From the NCBI RefSeq assembly GCF_014204975.1, contig NZ_JACHMM010000001.1:3224001-3288000 (forward strand): a stretch of 64,000 nt of DNA, written 5' to 3'. The notes below the pieces were generated by a model that was given only the letters and a program-made list of their open reading frames with translations, was not told the DNA's origin and made no database searches. The number at the start of each line of letters is the position of its first letter. The stretch's first letter is position 1. This document shows, in pieces, positions 17,995-26,453 of the stretch. A program made the position numbers and the translations under genes. Source of the DNA: Jiangella mangrovi (GTDB lineage Bacteria > Actinomycetota > Actinomycetes > Jiangellales > Jiangellaceae).

Positions 17995-20193
17995 TCAGGC
18001 CTGCCCTTCCAGAACGAGGCCGGTGAGGATGCGGGCGGCGTCGACGGCGCCGTTCCCGGGGTCGGCGTCGGCCACGTGCTTGACCATCGGCTCGCCGCGG
18101 TCCAGCAGGTCGGCCAGCAGCGGCTTGGCCTGGTCGACGGTGACGACCTCGAGAGCGTGCGCCCAGCCCCGCGACGCCGCGTACTTGGCCCGGGCCTCCT
18201 GGTCGTCGAGCGCGGTGGAGCGGTTCGGCACGAACAGCGACGGGACGCCGAAGCGCAGCAGCTCGTGGTAGCTGTTGTAGCCGGTGGCGCTGACAGCGAG
18301 GTCGAACGCGCGGTAGCGCCGCGACAGCGGGAAGTCGCGCACCACGTGGACGTCGTCGAGACGGCCCTGGCCGGAGGCGATCTCGGGCTGCGTCACGCAC
18401 ACCTCGACCCCGAGGTCGCGCAGCGCGGCGACGACGGCGCCGAGGTCGCCGCTGGTGTCGTTGATGTTGCCGGCGCCCAGCGAGACCAGCGCGAGCGGGG
18501 CCGACGGGTCCAGGCCGAGCAACGCCCGGGCGTCGGCACGGGTGTCGAGGTCGTCGGGGTCGAGCAGCGTCACCGGGCCGACGCGGCTGGCCTCGGCCGT
18601 CGCCGTGACGCCCTGGTCGGCCGGTCCGGCGAACTCGCCCGGCTCGATGACCAGGTCGAACCAGCTCGACTTGGCGAGCTGGTCGCGGTTCATGCCCGGC
18701 CGCCACATGCCCCGTCGCGACCAGACCCAGCGGATGCCCGGGTAGGCGCGGCGGACCAGCCCCAGCCCCTCGTACGGCCAGGTGCCGTCGAACACGACCA
18801 CCGACGGGTGGATCCGCTCGATGGTCGCCGACAGCCGGGCGGCGAAGTAGCGGTGCCAGCGGGCCGGCTCGAACCCCGTCGCCGTCGCCGACGGCAGGTA
18901 CTCGTAAGGATGCCCGAACCGCCCGACCACGGGTGCGGCCTGTGACAGCGAGAAGAAGTGCGGCTCGAGCTCAGGCGTGCACCGCTCGGCGAAGGCCAGC
19001 AGCCGGGTCAGGTGACCCATGCCCGCGCCGTTGCTGGTGACGAACAGCGCCCGCGGCGCCCGGCCGGTGGTCGTGGTGATCGACGACGGCGTCCGCTGCG
19101 GTTCCGCGGGGGTGCCGCTGGGCGCGCCGATGAGCCGCTCGAGCCGCGCGATGTGGGCCTCGTGGCCGTACCGCTCGCGTGCGGTGCGCTGCGCCCGCTC
19201 GACCTGGGCGTCGTAGGCGGCACGGTCGGCGTAGAGGCCGTCGACGACGCGGCGGACGTCGTGCGGCTCGGCGTAGACGGCGGCGTCGCCGAAGACCGGC
19301 TCGAAGTGCGGCGGCAGGACGGCGGGCACGCCGGTGGCGAGCGCCTCGAGGATGGTCCGGCCGAACGCCTCGACCCAGCGCGGGTTGTGGAAGTAGACGA
19401 AGAAGTCGAGCGAGGCGAGGAAGTCGCGCGGCGGCATGGCGCCGAACTCGAACACCTCCCAGCTCTCCGGCAGGTCCCCGAGCAGGTGCTCGACCGGACC
19501 CGCGCCGCCGAGCACGCGCACCGTCCACGACCCGTCGACGGGGTAGACGGCGCGCAGGGTGGCGGCGTCGGCCGGCCACTTCTGCGGCGACGACCGGCTG
19601 TGCCGGCCGACGACGGGGCGAGCGTCCCGCTGGGCGGCGTGCGCGTCGCGGTCGACCGCCCAGGCGTCGACGTCGATGATGTTGACCCAGTCGGTCTCGG
19701 CCAGCGTGTGCGCCGGCACCCGGCCCTCGACGGAGGCACGGACCAGCGGGCCGATGGGCGCCCAGACCGGCTCGCGGCCGAACCGGTGCCGCGCGATCTC
19801 GTGGACCGCCTCGGGCCGGTAGTGCTCGTGCCCGTCGATGTCGAACGGGGCGGCGTTGGCGACGATGACGACGTGGTCGGCCTCGACCGGCGGCAGCTGC
19901 TCCGCCGCGTGCTGCAGGACCGCCGGGTGGCGGACCACGACGACCTTCGCCCGGACCGGCGTCCGGCCCACGAACAGGTGGGCCCGGCCGGCCTCGACCG
20001 CCGCGCGGATGAGGCGGTTGACCGGCGACACCTTGGCGACCAGCGGCCCGTTGAGGCTGATCAGGCCGGTGGTGTAACCGGCGCGGGCCTGCGCGGTGAT
20101 CTCCTCGGCGATGCTGTGCGACGTGCCGCCGGGGAAGCGGAGGTCCGAGACGTCGAGGACGTCGACGGTGCGGGCGCCTGGGGGTGCGGGCAT
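17995..20193 (-). CDS. Fused glycosyltransferase: GT4-like module + GT28/MurG-like domain
   Basis: A 732-residue two-part protein. Residues 1-375 are a GT4-like module: TVDVLDVSDLRFPGGTSHSI, ASLDFFVYFHNPRWVEAFGR and ILEALATGVPAVLPPHFEPV. This module is clearly related to the C-terminal part of the protein at 4916-7375. Residues about 380-725 resemble MurG/GT28: RALFVTSNGAGMGHLTRLLA with the GxGH-like loop, LALVSLGAGNINDTSGDLG, and LAVSATGYNSYHELLRFGVP. The ATG at 20193 has AGGAA four bases upstream. The two halves could add two sugars in sequence or one may be regulatory. Confidence 0.8.
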   Translation of the reverse strand: MPAPPGARTVDVLDVSDLRFPGGTSHSIAEEITAQARAGYTTGLISLNGPLVAKVSPVNRLIRAAVEAGRAHLFVGRTPVRAKVVVVRHPAVLQHAAEQLPPVEADHVVIVANAAPFDIDGHEHYRPEAVHEIARHRFGREPVWAPIGPLVRASVEGRVPAHTLAETDWVNIIDVDAWAVDRDAHAAQRDARPVVGRHSRSSPQKWPADAATLRAVYPVDGSWTVRVLGGAGPVEHLLGDLPESWEVFEFGAMPPRDFLASLDFFVYFHNPRWVEAFGRTILEALATGVPAVLPPHFEPVFGDAAVYAEPHDVRRVVDGLYADRAAYDAQVERAQRTARERYGHEAHIARLERLIGAPSGTPAEPQRTPSSITTTTGRAPRALFVTSNGAGMGHLTRLLAFAERCTPELEPHFFSLSQAAPVVGRFGHPYEYLPSATATGFEPARWHRYFAARLSATIERIHPSVVVFDGTWPYEGLGLVRRAYPGIRWVWSRRGMWRPGMNRDQLAKSSWFDLVIEPGEFAGPADQGVTATAEASRVGPVTLLDPDDLDTRADARALLGLDPSAPLALVSLGAGNINDTSGDLGAVVAALRDLGVEVCVTQPEIASGQGRLDDVHVVRDFPLSRRYRAFDLAVSATGYNSYHELLRFGVPSLFVPNRSTALDDQEARAKYAASRGWAHALEVVTVDQAKPLLADLLDRGEPMVKHVADADPGNGAVDAARILTGLVLEGQA

Positions 20194-20224
20194 GGTTCCT
20201 GATCGTGCCACACCTCCGCCGCCG

Positions 20225-21388
20225 TCAGCGCAGGACCGTGCGGAGAGCGGTGACGAGGCGGTCCGCACGGTCGTCGCCGTGGTTGCGCAGCCGGTTGGTC
20301 AGGTAGGCGAACCCGACGCCGGCGACGGGGTCGGCGAACGCGAGCTGACCGCCGGCGCCGTCGTGGCCGAAGGAGGACTCGGCCAGCATCGGCGCGATCG
20401 GCGAGCGCAGCATGAACCCGGTGGCCCAGCGGGCGTGCGGCGGCGGGAGGTCCAGCACGCCCGGGCCCTCGGCCTGGGGGCGGGTGGCATCGGCGACGGC
20501 GTCCGGCTTCAGCAGGGCGGGCTCGCCCTCGGTCGCGACGGCGACGCGCGACCAGGTACGGGCCAGCGCCCGGGCGGTGCTCACGACGCCGACGGCGGGG
20601 AGGCCGGCGGCCAGGACGGCGGGGTCGTCGAGCCCGGCGCCGTCGCCGACCAGCTCCGGGCCGAACGCCCCGCCGAGCGTGATCGCGCGGGTGATCGTCC
20701 GCGGCCGCCACGGCGTCGTCGGCGCGTCGGCGGGGAAGGTCAGCTGCGACCGCGCCCGGTCCCACCCGGCCGCCGCCAGACGCGCCGTCGCCGCGGCCGG
20801 GAGCCCGAGCCAGAGGTCCGGCCCGCCGGCCAGCCGCGCGACGTGCGCGGACAGCGGCTCGCCGGTGGCGCGGCGCAGGATCTCCGCGACCAGCCAGCCG
20901 TAGGTCATCGCGTGGTAGGCGTGCCCGGTGCCGGGCGTCCAGAGCGGGCGCTGCGCCTCCAGGGCGGCGACCACGGGCGTGCCGGCCAGCGCGTCGGCGC
21001 GGCTCAGGTCGGCGTCCAGGGCTGGCAGCCCGGCCGAGTGCGACAGCACCATGCGGGTCGAGACGGCGTCCTTCCCGTGCGCGCCGAACGCGGGCCACAC
21101 GTCGGCCACCGGCGCGTCGAGGTCCAGCCGTCCCTCCTGTGCGGCCAGGACGGCGCACGCGGCCAGCAGGCCCTTGGTGCACGAGAACGTCAGCGCGAGC
21201 GTCCGCCCGGTCCAGGGTGCGCCGGTCCGCGGGTCGGCGAGCCCGCCCCACGCGTCGACCACCGGGCGCCCTCCGGCATGGACGGCGACGGCGGCACCCG
21301 CGGCCGGGTCCTCGGCCAGCAGTTCCGCCAGCACCTCGGCCACCGGCGCGAACTCCGCCGCCCAGACGCCGTCGACACCGTCGATCAT
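20225..21388 (-). CDS. Serine hydrolase, beta-lactamase/esterase family (class C fold)
   Basis: A 387-residue serine hydrolase of the beta-lactamase/D-aminopeptidase/EstB group. The catalytic SxxK is S69-C-T-K72 in LALTFSCTKGLLAACA. A Tyr motif lies in GHAYHAMTYGWLVAEILRR, and the late HxG-type motif is SSFGHDGAGGQ. No signal peptide is seen, so it should act in the cytoplasm. Its ATG overlaps the permease stop as ATGA, making it the last gene of a sugar-uptake operon. Deacylation or ester cleavage of the imported compound is a reasonable inference; resistance to beta-lactams is unlikely without export. Confidence 0.82.
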   Translation of the reverse strand: MIDGVDGVWAAEFAPVAEVLAELLAEDPAAGAAVAVHAGGRPVVDAWGGLADPRTGAPWTGRTLALTFSCTKGLLAACAVLAAQEGRLDLDAPVADVWPAFGAHGKDAVSTRMVLSHSAGLPALDADLSRADALAGTPVVAALEAQRPLWTPGTGHAYHAMTYGWLVAEILRRATGEPLSAHVARLAGGPDLWLGLPAAATARLAAAGWDRARSQLTFPADAPTTPWRPRTITRAITLGGAFGPELVGDGAGLDDPAVLAAGLPAVGVVSTARALARTWSRVAVATEGEPALLKPDAVADATRPQAEGPGVLDLPPPHARWATGFMLRSPIAPMLAESSFGHDGAGGQLAFADPVAGVGFAYLTNRLRNHGDDRADRLVTALRTVLR

Positions 21389-22212
21389 CGGCCCGCCCCC
21401 TGCAGGATGGCGGCCACGAAGCCGCGCTGGAAGATCAGGAACACCGCGATGGTCGGCACGATGATGAGCAGCGACCCGGCGCACAGCAGCACGATGTCCG
21501 TCCCGTACTGCCCCTGGTAGGCGCCCAGCGCACCGGCCATGGTCCGCCGCGTGGGCTCGTCGACCAGGGTGACGGCGAGCAGGAACTGGTTCCACGTCCA
21601 CAGGAACAGCAGGATCGCCAGCGCCGACCACGCCGGCGCCGCCAGCGGCAGCATGACGTGCCGGAACGCCTGCCGCATGCTGGCGCCGTCGACCCGCGCG
21701 GAGTCGAGCAGCTCGGCCGGCAGCCCCAAGAAGTGCGCGCGCATCCAGAACACGCTGAACGGCATGAACAGCGCCGTCAGCGGCACGATGATCGCCCAGC
21801 GGGTGTTGAGCAGGCCGAGGTCGCCGATCTGCAGGTACAGCGGCGCGATCAGCGCCTCGTACGGCAGCGCGAGCCCGGCCAGGAACGCGGCGTAGACCAG
21901 CGCCGCCCCGCGGAACGGCACGAGCGCCAGCCCGTAGCCGGCCAGCGTCGCCAGCAGCAGCGCCGACGGCACCACCACCAGCACGATCAGAGCGCTGGAG
22001 CGCAGCAGTTCGCCCATGACGGCGGCGTCCCACGCGTCCACGAAGTTGCCCCACTGCGGGTCGGCCGGCACGCTGAGCCCGGCCGGGGCCGAGCCGCGCG
22101 GCTGCAACGCCGTCAGGGCCATGCTGACCAGCGGCAGGACGGTGCCGACGGCGGCCAGCGTCAGCACCAGCACGCCGACGGGGCTGCGCCCCGCCACCCG
22201 TCGCCGCGTCAC
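21385..22212 (-). CDS. Carbohydrate ABC transporter permease (MalG type)
   Basis: A 275-residue inner-membrane permease with six predicted helices. The EAA loop that contacts the ATPase reads LPAELLDSARVDGASMRQAF followed by RHVMLPLAAPA, and the family start SPVGVLVLTLAAVGTVLPLV is typical of MalG-like proteins. The GTG at 22212 overlaps the upstream permease stop as GTGA. No ATPase gene lies in the operon, so a shared MsiK-type ATPase elsewhere is likely, as is common in actinobacteria. Confidence 0.9.
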   Translation of the reverse strand: MTRRRVAGRSPVGVLVLTLAAVGTVLPLVSMALTALQPRGSAPAGLSVPADPQWGNFVDAWDAAVMGELLRSSALIVLVVVPSALLLATLAGYGLALVPFRGAALVYAAFLAGLALPYEALIAPLYLQIGDLGLLNTRWAIIVPLTALFMPFSVFWMRAHFLGLPAELLDSARVDGASMRQAFRHVMLPLAAPAWSALAILLFLWTWNQFLLAVTLVDEPTRRTMAGALGAYQGQYGTDIVLLCAGSLLIIVPTIAVFLIFQRGFVAAILQGAGR

Positions 22213-23075
22213 TCGTCCCGCCCCAGTCGCTGCAGCGGCGCGATGATCGCCAGCACCAGCACGACCAGCACCACCGCCAGCGCCGACGCGAGCCCGACCG
22301 CCTGGTCGGTGAAGACCAGCCGGAAGATCAGCACGCCAGGCACCATGGTGGAGTACCCCGGCCCGCCCGCGGTGGCCACGTAGACGATGTCGAAGCTGGC
22401 CAGCGCCGCGATGGTGAGGATCGTCGCGGCCACCACGATCTCGCGGCGCAGCGCCGGCAGCGTGATCGCGGTGAACCGGCGCACCCGCCCGGCGCCGTCC
22501 AGCGCGGCCGCCTCGTGCAGCGCCGGGTCGATCCGCAGCAGCCCAGCCGTGAACAGCAGCGTGCACAGGCCGGTGGCGACCCAGGTGCCGATCAGCCCGA
22601 CCGCAGGCAGCGCCGTCCCGAAGTCCGCCAGCCAGGGCCGGGCCAGCGCGTCCAAGCCCACGGCGCGCAGCGACTGGTTGATGACGCCGTCGGGCGAGTA
22701 CATCCACGACCACGCGATGGCGGCGCCGGCCAGCGGCACCACCTGCGGCAGGAACAGCACGGCCCGGGCGGCGGCGCGGGCGCCGGCCGAGCGCAGGTCG
22801 GCGACGACGGCGGCCAGCGCCAGCCCCAGCGTGATCGGCAGCACCGTGAAGAACGCGATCAGCACCAGCGCGTGGCCGAGGGAGTCCAGCAGCCGCTCGT
22901 CCGTCACCACGGACCGGTAGTTGTCCAGGCCGACCCAGGTGGCCGGCCCGAACCCGTCCCAGTCGTAGAACGAGTACCGCACGGTCTGGCTCAGCGGGTA
23001 GAGCACGAACGCGCCGTACAGCGCGAGCGCCGGCAGCACCCACCACCAGCCCGAGGCGCCGTAGCGAGCCCTCAC
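22209..23075 (-). CDS. Carbohydrate ABC transporter permease (MalF/UgpA type)
   Basis: A 288-residue permease with six helices and the family opening WWWVLPALALYGAFVLYPLS. The EAA motif reads DPALHEAAALDGAGRVRRFT then AITLPALRRE. The GTG at 23075 overlaps the stop of the binding-protein gene as GTGA. It pairs with the MalG-type permease that follows it with a four-base overlap. Confidence 0.9.
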   Translation of the reverse strand: MRARYGASGWWWVLPALALYGAFVLYPLSQTVRYSFYDWDGFGPATWVGLDNYRSVVTDERLLDSLGHALVLIAFFTVLPITLGLALAAVVADLRSAGARAAARAVLFLPQVVPLAGAAIAWSWMYSPDGVINQSLRAVGLDALARPWLADFGTALPAVGLIGTWVATGLCTLLFTAGLLRIDPALHEAAALDGAGRVRRFTAITLPALRREIVVAATILTIAALASFDIVYVATAGGPGYSTMVPGVLIFRLVFTDQAVGLASALAVVLVVLVLAIIAPLQRLGRDE

Positions 23076-24406
23076 CGGGCGAGCTGGCTCTCGTAGTCGG
23101 CCTGCAGGGTCGCGGCGAAGTCCTCCGGCGTCACCCGGCCGGCCAGCAGCAGCTGCAGCTGCGGCGTCAGCGTGGCGGAGAAGAACGACGCGGTCGCGTT
23201 GCCCATGAACGGGACGATGCCGTCGTCGGCGCTGAGCTCGGTGAACGCCTGCGAGGTGTCGGCGACGACGGCGACGTCGGATGTGGGCACGGGGGCGTCG
23301 GCGGGACCGCCGGGGACCAGGCCCTTGATGGTGACGACGAGCTCGCGGCCCTCGTCGGTGAAGGTGAAGTCGAGGAACGCGGCCGCGGCGTCGGCGTCGG
23401 AGGCGCCCGCCGGGATGACGAAGTTCGCCGGGTCCGACATCGCCGCCCGCGGGTGGTCGTCCGCGGCGGGGAACAGGAAGAACCCGACGTCGTCGCCGAG
23501 CTGCTGCCCCAGCGTGGCCGCCTGCCAGTTGCCGCTGACGAAGTAGACGCCGTCGCCCTCGGCGAACTGCGCGGCGGCGGTGCTGGCGTCGACGGCGGCG
23601 ACGTCCGGCGCGAGGTAGCCGGCCGCGGCCCAGTCCTGGAGCGTGCGCGCCGCCTCGACCGCCTCCGGGGTGTCGATGGTCGCGCCGGGCGCGTTGAACA
23701 CCCATTCGGTCATGGGCTGCGCGGTGCCGTGGGCCAGCAGCAGCGACTGGTACGGGAAGAACACCAGCCCGTCCTTGCCGGACGTGATCAGCGGCGTGGC
23801 GCCGGTGGTCGCCGCCGCGGCGAGGTCCTGCTCGAACTCCGCGACCGAGGCCGGCGGGCCGTCGATGCCGGCCTGCTCGGCGAGGGCCTTGTTGTAGTAG
23901 ACGCCGGTCAGCGTGAACCCGATGCCCATGCCGTAGAGCGAGCCGGTGCCGCGCACGCCGTCGTCGCCGACCCGCCATTGGTTGAGCTGCGACGCCGGGA
24001 AGTCGGTCCAGCCGTAGGCGTCGGCGTACTCGTCGAGGTTGCGGACCAGCCCGTCCTCGACGGTGTTGCCGGGCGTGGGCAGGCTGATCAGGTCCGGCGG
24101 GTCGTCGCCGGTCATCAGCCGCGGCGCGTTCTGCTGCAGCGCGTCGAACTGCTCGCCGGTGATGTCGAAGGTGACGTTCGGGTGGGCCGCGGTGAACGCG
24201 TCGGTGATGACGCGCAGGCCGTCGACCTGCGTGGTGTCGACGGTGATGTCGACGACGACGGCGTCCTCGCCCAGGTCGGTGCCCGCGTCGTCCGGCGCCG
24301 ACTCGGGCGCGTCCGTGCCCGGGGAACCGCAGGCGGACACCGTCGTGACGGCGATGACGGCGACGGTGGCGGCGAGCGTCCGGGCGTGGCTCTGGGGCGT
24401 CCTCAT
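23072..24406 (-). CDS. Sugar-binding lipoprotein of ABC transporter
   Basis: A 444-residue extracellular solute-binding protein (family 1). The signal peptide ends in a lipobox VSAC with Cys26 as the lipid-anchored residue. The mature part has the family layout, with GLRVITDAFTAAHPNVTFDI near the N-terminus and YFVSGNWQAATLGQQLGDDV later. The ATG at 24406 has GAGGAGA upstream. It is the first gene of a four-gene leftward operon and divergent from a LacI-type gene, with repeated operator-like sites between them. The sugar is not identifiable from sequence. Confidence 0.9.
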   Translation of the reverse strand: MRTPQSHARTLAATVAVIAVTTVSACGSPGTDAPESAPDDAGTDLGEDAVVVDITVDTTQVDGLRVITDAFTAAHPNVTFDITGEQFDALQQNAPRLMTGDDPPDLISLPTPGNTVEDGLVRNLDEYADAYGWTDFPASQLNQWRVGDDGVRGTGSLYGMGIGFTLTGVYYNKALAEQAGIDGPPASVAEFEQDLAAAATTGATPLITSGKDGLVFFPYQSLLLAHGTAQPMTEWVFNAPGATIDTPEAVEAARTLQDWAAAGYLAPDVAAVDASTAAAQFAEGDGVYFVSGNWQAATLGQQLGDDVGFFLFPAADDHPRAAMSDPANFVIPAGASDADAAAAFLDFTFTDEGRELVVTIKGLVPGGPADAPVPTSDVAVVADTSQAFTELSADDGIVPFMGNATASFFSATLTPQLQLLLAGRVTPEDFAATLQADYESQLAR

Positions 24407-24459
24407 GGCGCTCTCCTCGACCTCGATGTCGGTGACGGGCCCTACGGTCGTCCCGATCG

Positions 24460-24496
24460 AAGCACTTTGTCAAGCACTTCGATAAAGCACTTCGAT
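24460..24496. promoter_or_regulatory. Triple LacI-type operator-like repeats between lacI and the ABC operon
   Basis: AAGCACTT occurs three times, at 24460-24467, 24472-24479 and 24485-24492, spaced 12 and 13 bases apart; the last two extend to AAGCACTTCGAT. Each unit is a near-palindrome (AAG-CA-CTT). A perfect reverse-strand TTGACA (24473-24468), a likely -35 box for the ABC operon, lies inside the array, and the rightward lacI promoter overlaps it as well. This fits joint repression by the LacI-family protein. Confidence 0.6.
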
Positions 24497-24506
24497 GAGC
24501 TAGGCT
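24478..24506 (+). promoter_or_regulatory. Promoter of the lacI-type gene, probably leaderless
   Basis: TTCGAT (24478-24483) and TAGGCT (24501-24506) are 17 bases apart. The GTG start at 24514 lies seven bases after the -10 hexamer, so transcription would begin at or next to the start codon. Confidence 0.5.
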
Positions 24507-24513
24507 CTGGTCC

Positions 24514-25515
24514 GTGGAGGACGTGACCATCTACGACGTCGCCGAACGCGCGCACGTGAGCATCTCGACGGTGTCCCTCGCCCTGAACCACCCGGGGCGG
24601 CTCAAACGGTCGACGCTGGAACGGGTGCTGCAGGTCGCCGACGACCTCGGCTTCGTGCCCAAGGAGCGCGCGGTGGTCCGGGCCCGCAAGGGCGTGCACC
24701 GCATCGCCGCGGTGGCGCCGTTCACGTCGTACCCGAGCTTCTCGCGGCGCCTCGCGGGGGTGTTCGACGAGCTCGGCGACAGCGGCGAGCAGCTGGTGGT
24801 CAGCGACTGCGCGGACATCGCCGTGTCGACGTCGCCGGTGCTGGCCAGCATCCCGGTGCGCGGGCACGTCGACGGGCTGCTCAACCTCGGCGTGCCGCTG
24901 GACGAGAAGATCGGCGAGCGGCTGCGGCAGCGGCTCCCGACGGTGCTGCTCGACACCCGCTACCCGGGGCTGCCGGACATCTCCGTCGACGACCACGAGG
25001 GCGGCCGGCTGGTCGCCGAGCACCTGGCCGGGCTCGGGCACCGCACGGTCGCGTTCCTCAACGAGGTCGAGACCTACCCGTTCCAGTCACCGCCCGTGCT
25101 CCGGCTCGCCGGGCTGCGCTCCGTGCTGGGCGACGACGGCGTCGTCGAGATCACCGTCCCGCGCGGCACGTCGGCCGGTGCCGCGGCCGTCGGACGGCTG
25201 TTCGCCGACTCCGAGCTGCGCTCACGGGTGACGGCGGTCGTGGGCTGCCGCGACCTGGTGGCGCTCGGGGCGCTGGCCGAGCTGCGCCGCCGCGGTGTCG
25301 AGGTGCCGGGCTCGATGTCGGTCGCCGGCTTCGACGACGACCCGGTAGCCGAGACGCTGGGCCTCACCACCGTCCGGCACCCGTTCGAGGAGTCCGGCCG
25401 GCTGGCGCTGCGGACGCTGCGCCGCATGCTCGCCGCGCCCGGCACCCCGATCGAGAGTCAGCTGCTGCCGCTCACCCTCATGCCGCGCTCGACGACGGGG
25501 CCGGCCGCGGGCTGA
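24514..25515 (+). CDS. LacI family transcriptional regulator
   Basis: A 333-residue regulator with an N-terminal LacI helix-turn-helix (TIYDVAERAHVSISTVSLAL then NHPGRLKRSTLERV) and a periplasmic-binding-protein-like ligand domain ending in MSVAGFDDDPVAETLGLTTV. The GTG at 24514 is used because the HTH begins five residues later. There is no ribosome-binding site; a TANNNT box just upstream suggests a leaderless mRNA. It is divergent from the sugar ABC operon and should repress it in the absence of the sugar, and itself. Confidence 0.9.
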   Translation: MEDVTIYDVAERAHVSISTVSLALNHPGRLKRSTLERVLQVADDLGFVPKERAVVRARKGVHRIAAVAPFTSYPSFSRRLAGVFDELGDSGEQLVVSDCADIAVSTSPVLASIPVRGHVDGLLNLGVPLDEKIGERLRQRLPTVLLDTRYPGLPDISVDDHEGGRLVAEHLAGLGHRTVAFLNEVETYPFQSPPVLRLAGLRSVLGDDGVVEITVPRGTSAGAAAVGRLFADSELRSRVTAVVGCRDLVALGALAELRRRGVEVPGSMSVAGFDDDPVAETLGLTTVRHPFEESGRLALRTLRRMLAAPGTPIESQLLPLTLMPRSTTGPAAG

Positions 25516-25642
25516 CCGAGCCGGCTCATGCGTGCATTGGCGCCGAGCAACCTTCCCGGCGCCTCGTGCGTGGTCCAGGCAGGGGCGTGGCCAACGCCCC
25601 GGTCGTCAGACACCAGCGGGCACATTCTGCAGGGGAGTCGCC

Positions 25643-26419
25643 ATGTCCACATCCATCGAGTCCACCCCCGAACCCGAGGCCCGAAGCCGCCGCAGCCTCC
25701 TGCGTGGCGGCGCCGCGGTCGCCGCCGGCGTCGCAGGCGCCGCGGTCGTCGCGGCCGCGCCCGCCGAGGCCGCCACCGGCAACCCGGTCATCCTCGGTCG
25801 CGACAACACCTCCGGTGCCGGATCGACACGGATCCGCTCGGCGTCCAACCCGCCCACCGTCGTCATCAGCAACGATGGCTACGGCGCCGGCGCGCTGGTC
25901 ACCGGCCGGCTCGGCAACGGCATCGCTGCCGGCACCCACCGTGCGGACTCCTCCGGGCTGTCGGCGGCCAACTACTCCGAGTACGAGGGCCCCGGCTCCG
26001 CGGTCGCGGCCAGTGGCGGGGTCAACACCGGCGTGTCGGCCCGGACGTCGGGCTCCGGCAAGTTCGCCGTCAGCGCGTTCCACTCCGGGTCCGGCCAGTC
26101 CGACGAGGGCGGCGCCATCTCCGCCCACACCATCGGCAGGCCCGGCATCGTCGTCTCGACAGAGCACGCCTCCGCGCCGGCGGTCGTCGCCGTCAACCTG
26201 GGCGACGGCGACGCCCTGCTCGCCCAAGGGGTGGTGCGGGTCGACGGATCGCTGTACGTCAGCGGCGACCTCGTGGTCGAGGGCACGCTGTACTGCGACG
26301 ACGTCCAGCCCATTCCGGCGGCGATGCGGCGCCAGGTGCGGGCGGACGCCGAGGCGGCCGCGGAGTCCGCCCGGGCGCAGGCGGAGTCGCTGCGTCAGGG
26401 CGGGGCCGCGACCGACTGA
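25643..26419 (+). CDS. Tat-exported protein of unknown function
   Basis: A 258-residue protein with a twin-arginine signal: RSRRSLLRGGAAVAAGVAGA, and a likely cleavage near AEA at residue 43. The mature part is rich in Gly, Ser, Ala and short strands (NPPTVVISNDGYGAGALVTG), ending with VDGSLYVSGDLVVEGTLYCD and a helical alanine- and glutamine-rich tail. This pattern suggests a beta-strand repeat fold, perhaps a small beta-helix. The ATG at 25643 has AGGGGAG five bases upstream. No enzyme motif was found. It stands alone between lacI and convergent genes. Confidence 0.75.
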   Translation: MSTSIESTPEPEARSRRSLLRGGAAVAAGVAGAAVVAAAPAEAATGNPVILGRDNTSGAGSTRIRSASNPPTVVISNDGYGAGALVTGRLGNGIAAGTHRADSSGLSAANYSEYEGPGSAVAASGGVNTGVSARTSGSGKFAVSAFHSGSGQSDEGGAISAHTIGRPGIVVSTEHASAPAVVAVNLGDGDALLAQGVVRVDGSLYVSGDLVVEGTLYCDDVQPIPAAMRRQVRADAEAAAESARAQAESLRQGGAATD

Positions 26420-26453
26420 TCCCCGGTCGGCGGGGACGGGTGGCGGTGGTCGT

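Noticed and set aside
20225-21388. Beta-lactamase resistance gene
   Set aside because: The fold is beta-lactamase-like, but there is no signal peptide and it is coupled to a sugar transporter, so antibiotic hydrolysis is unlikely.
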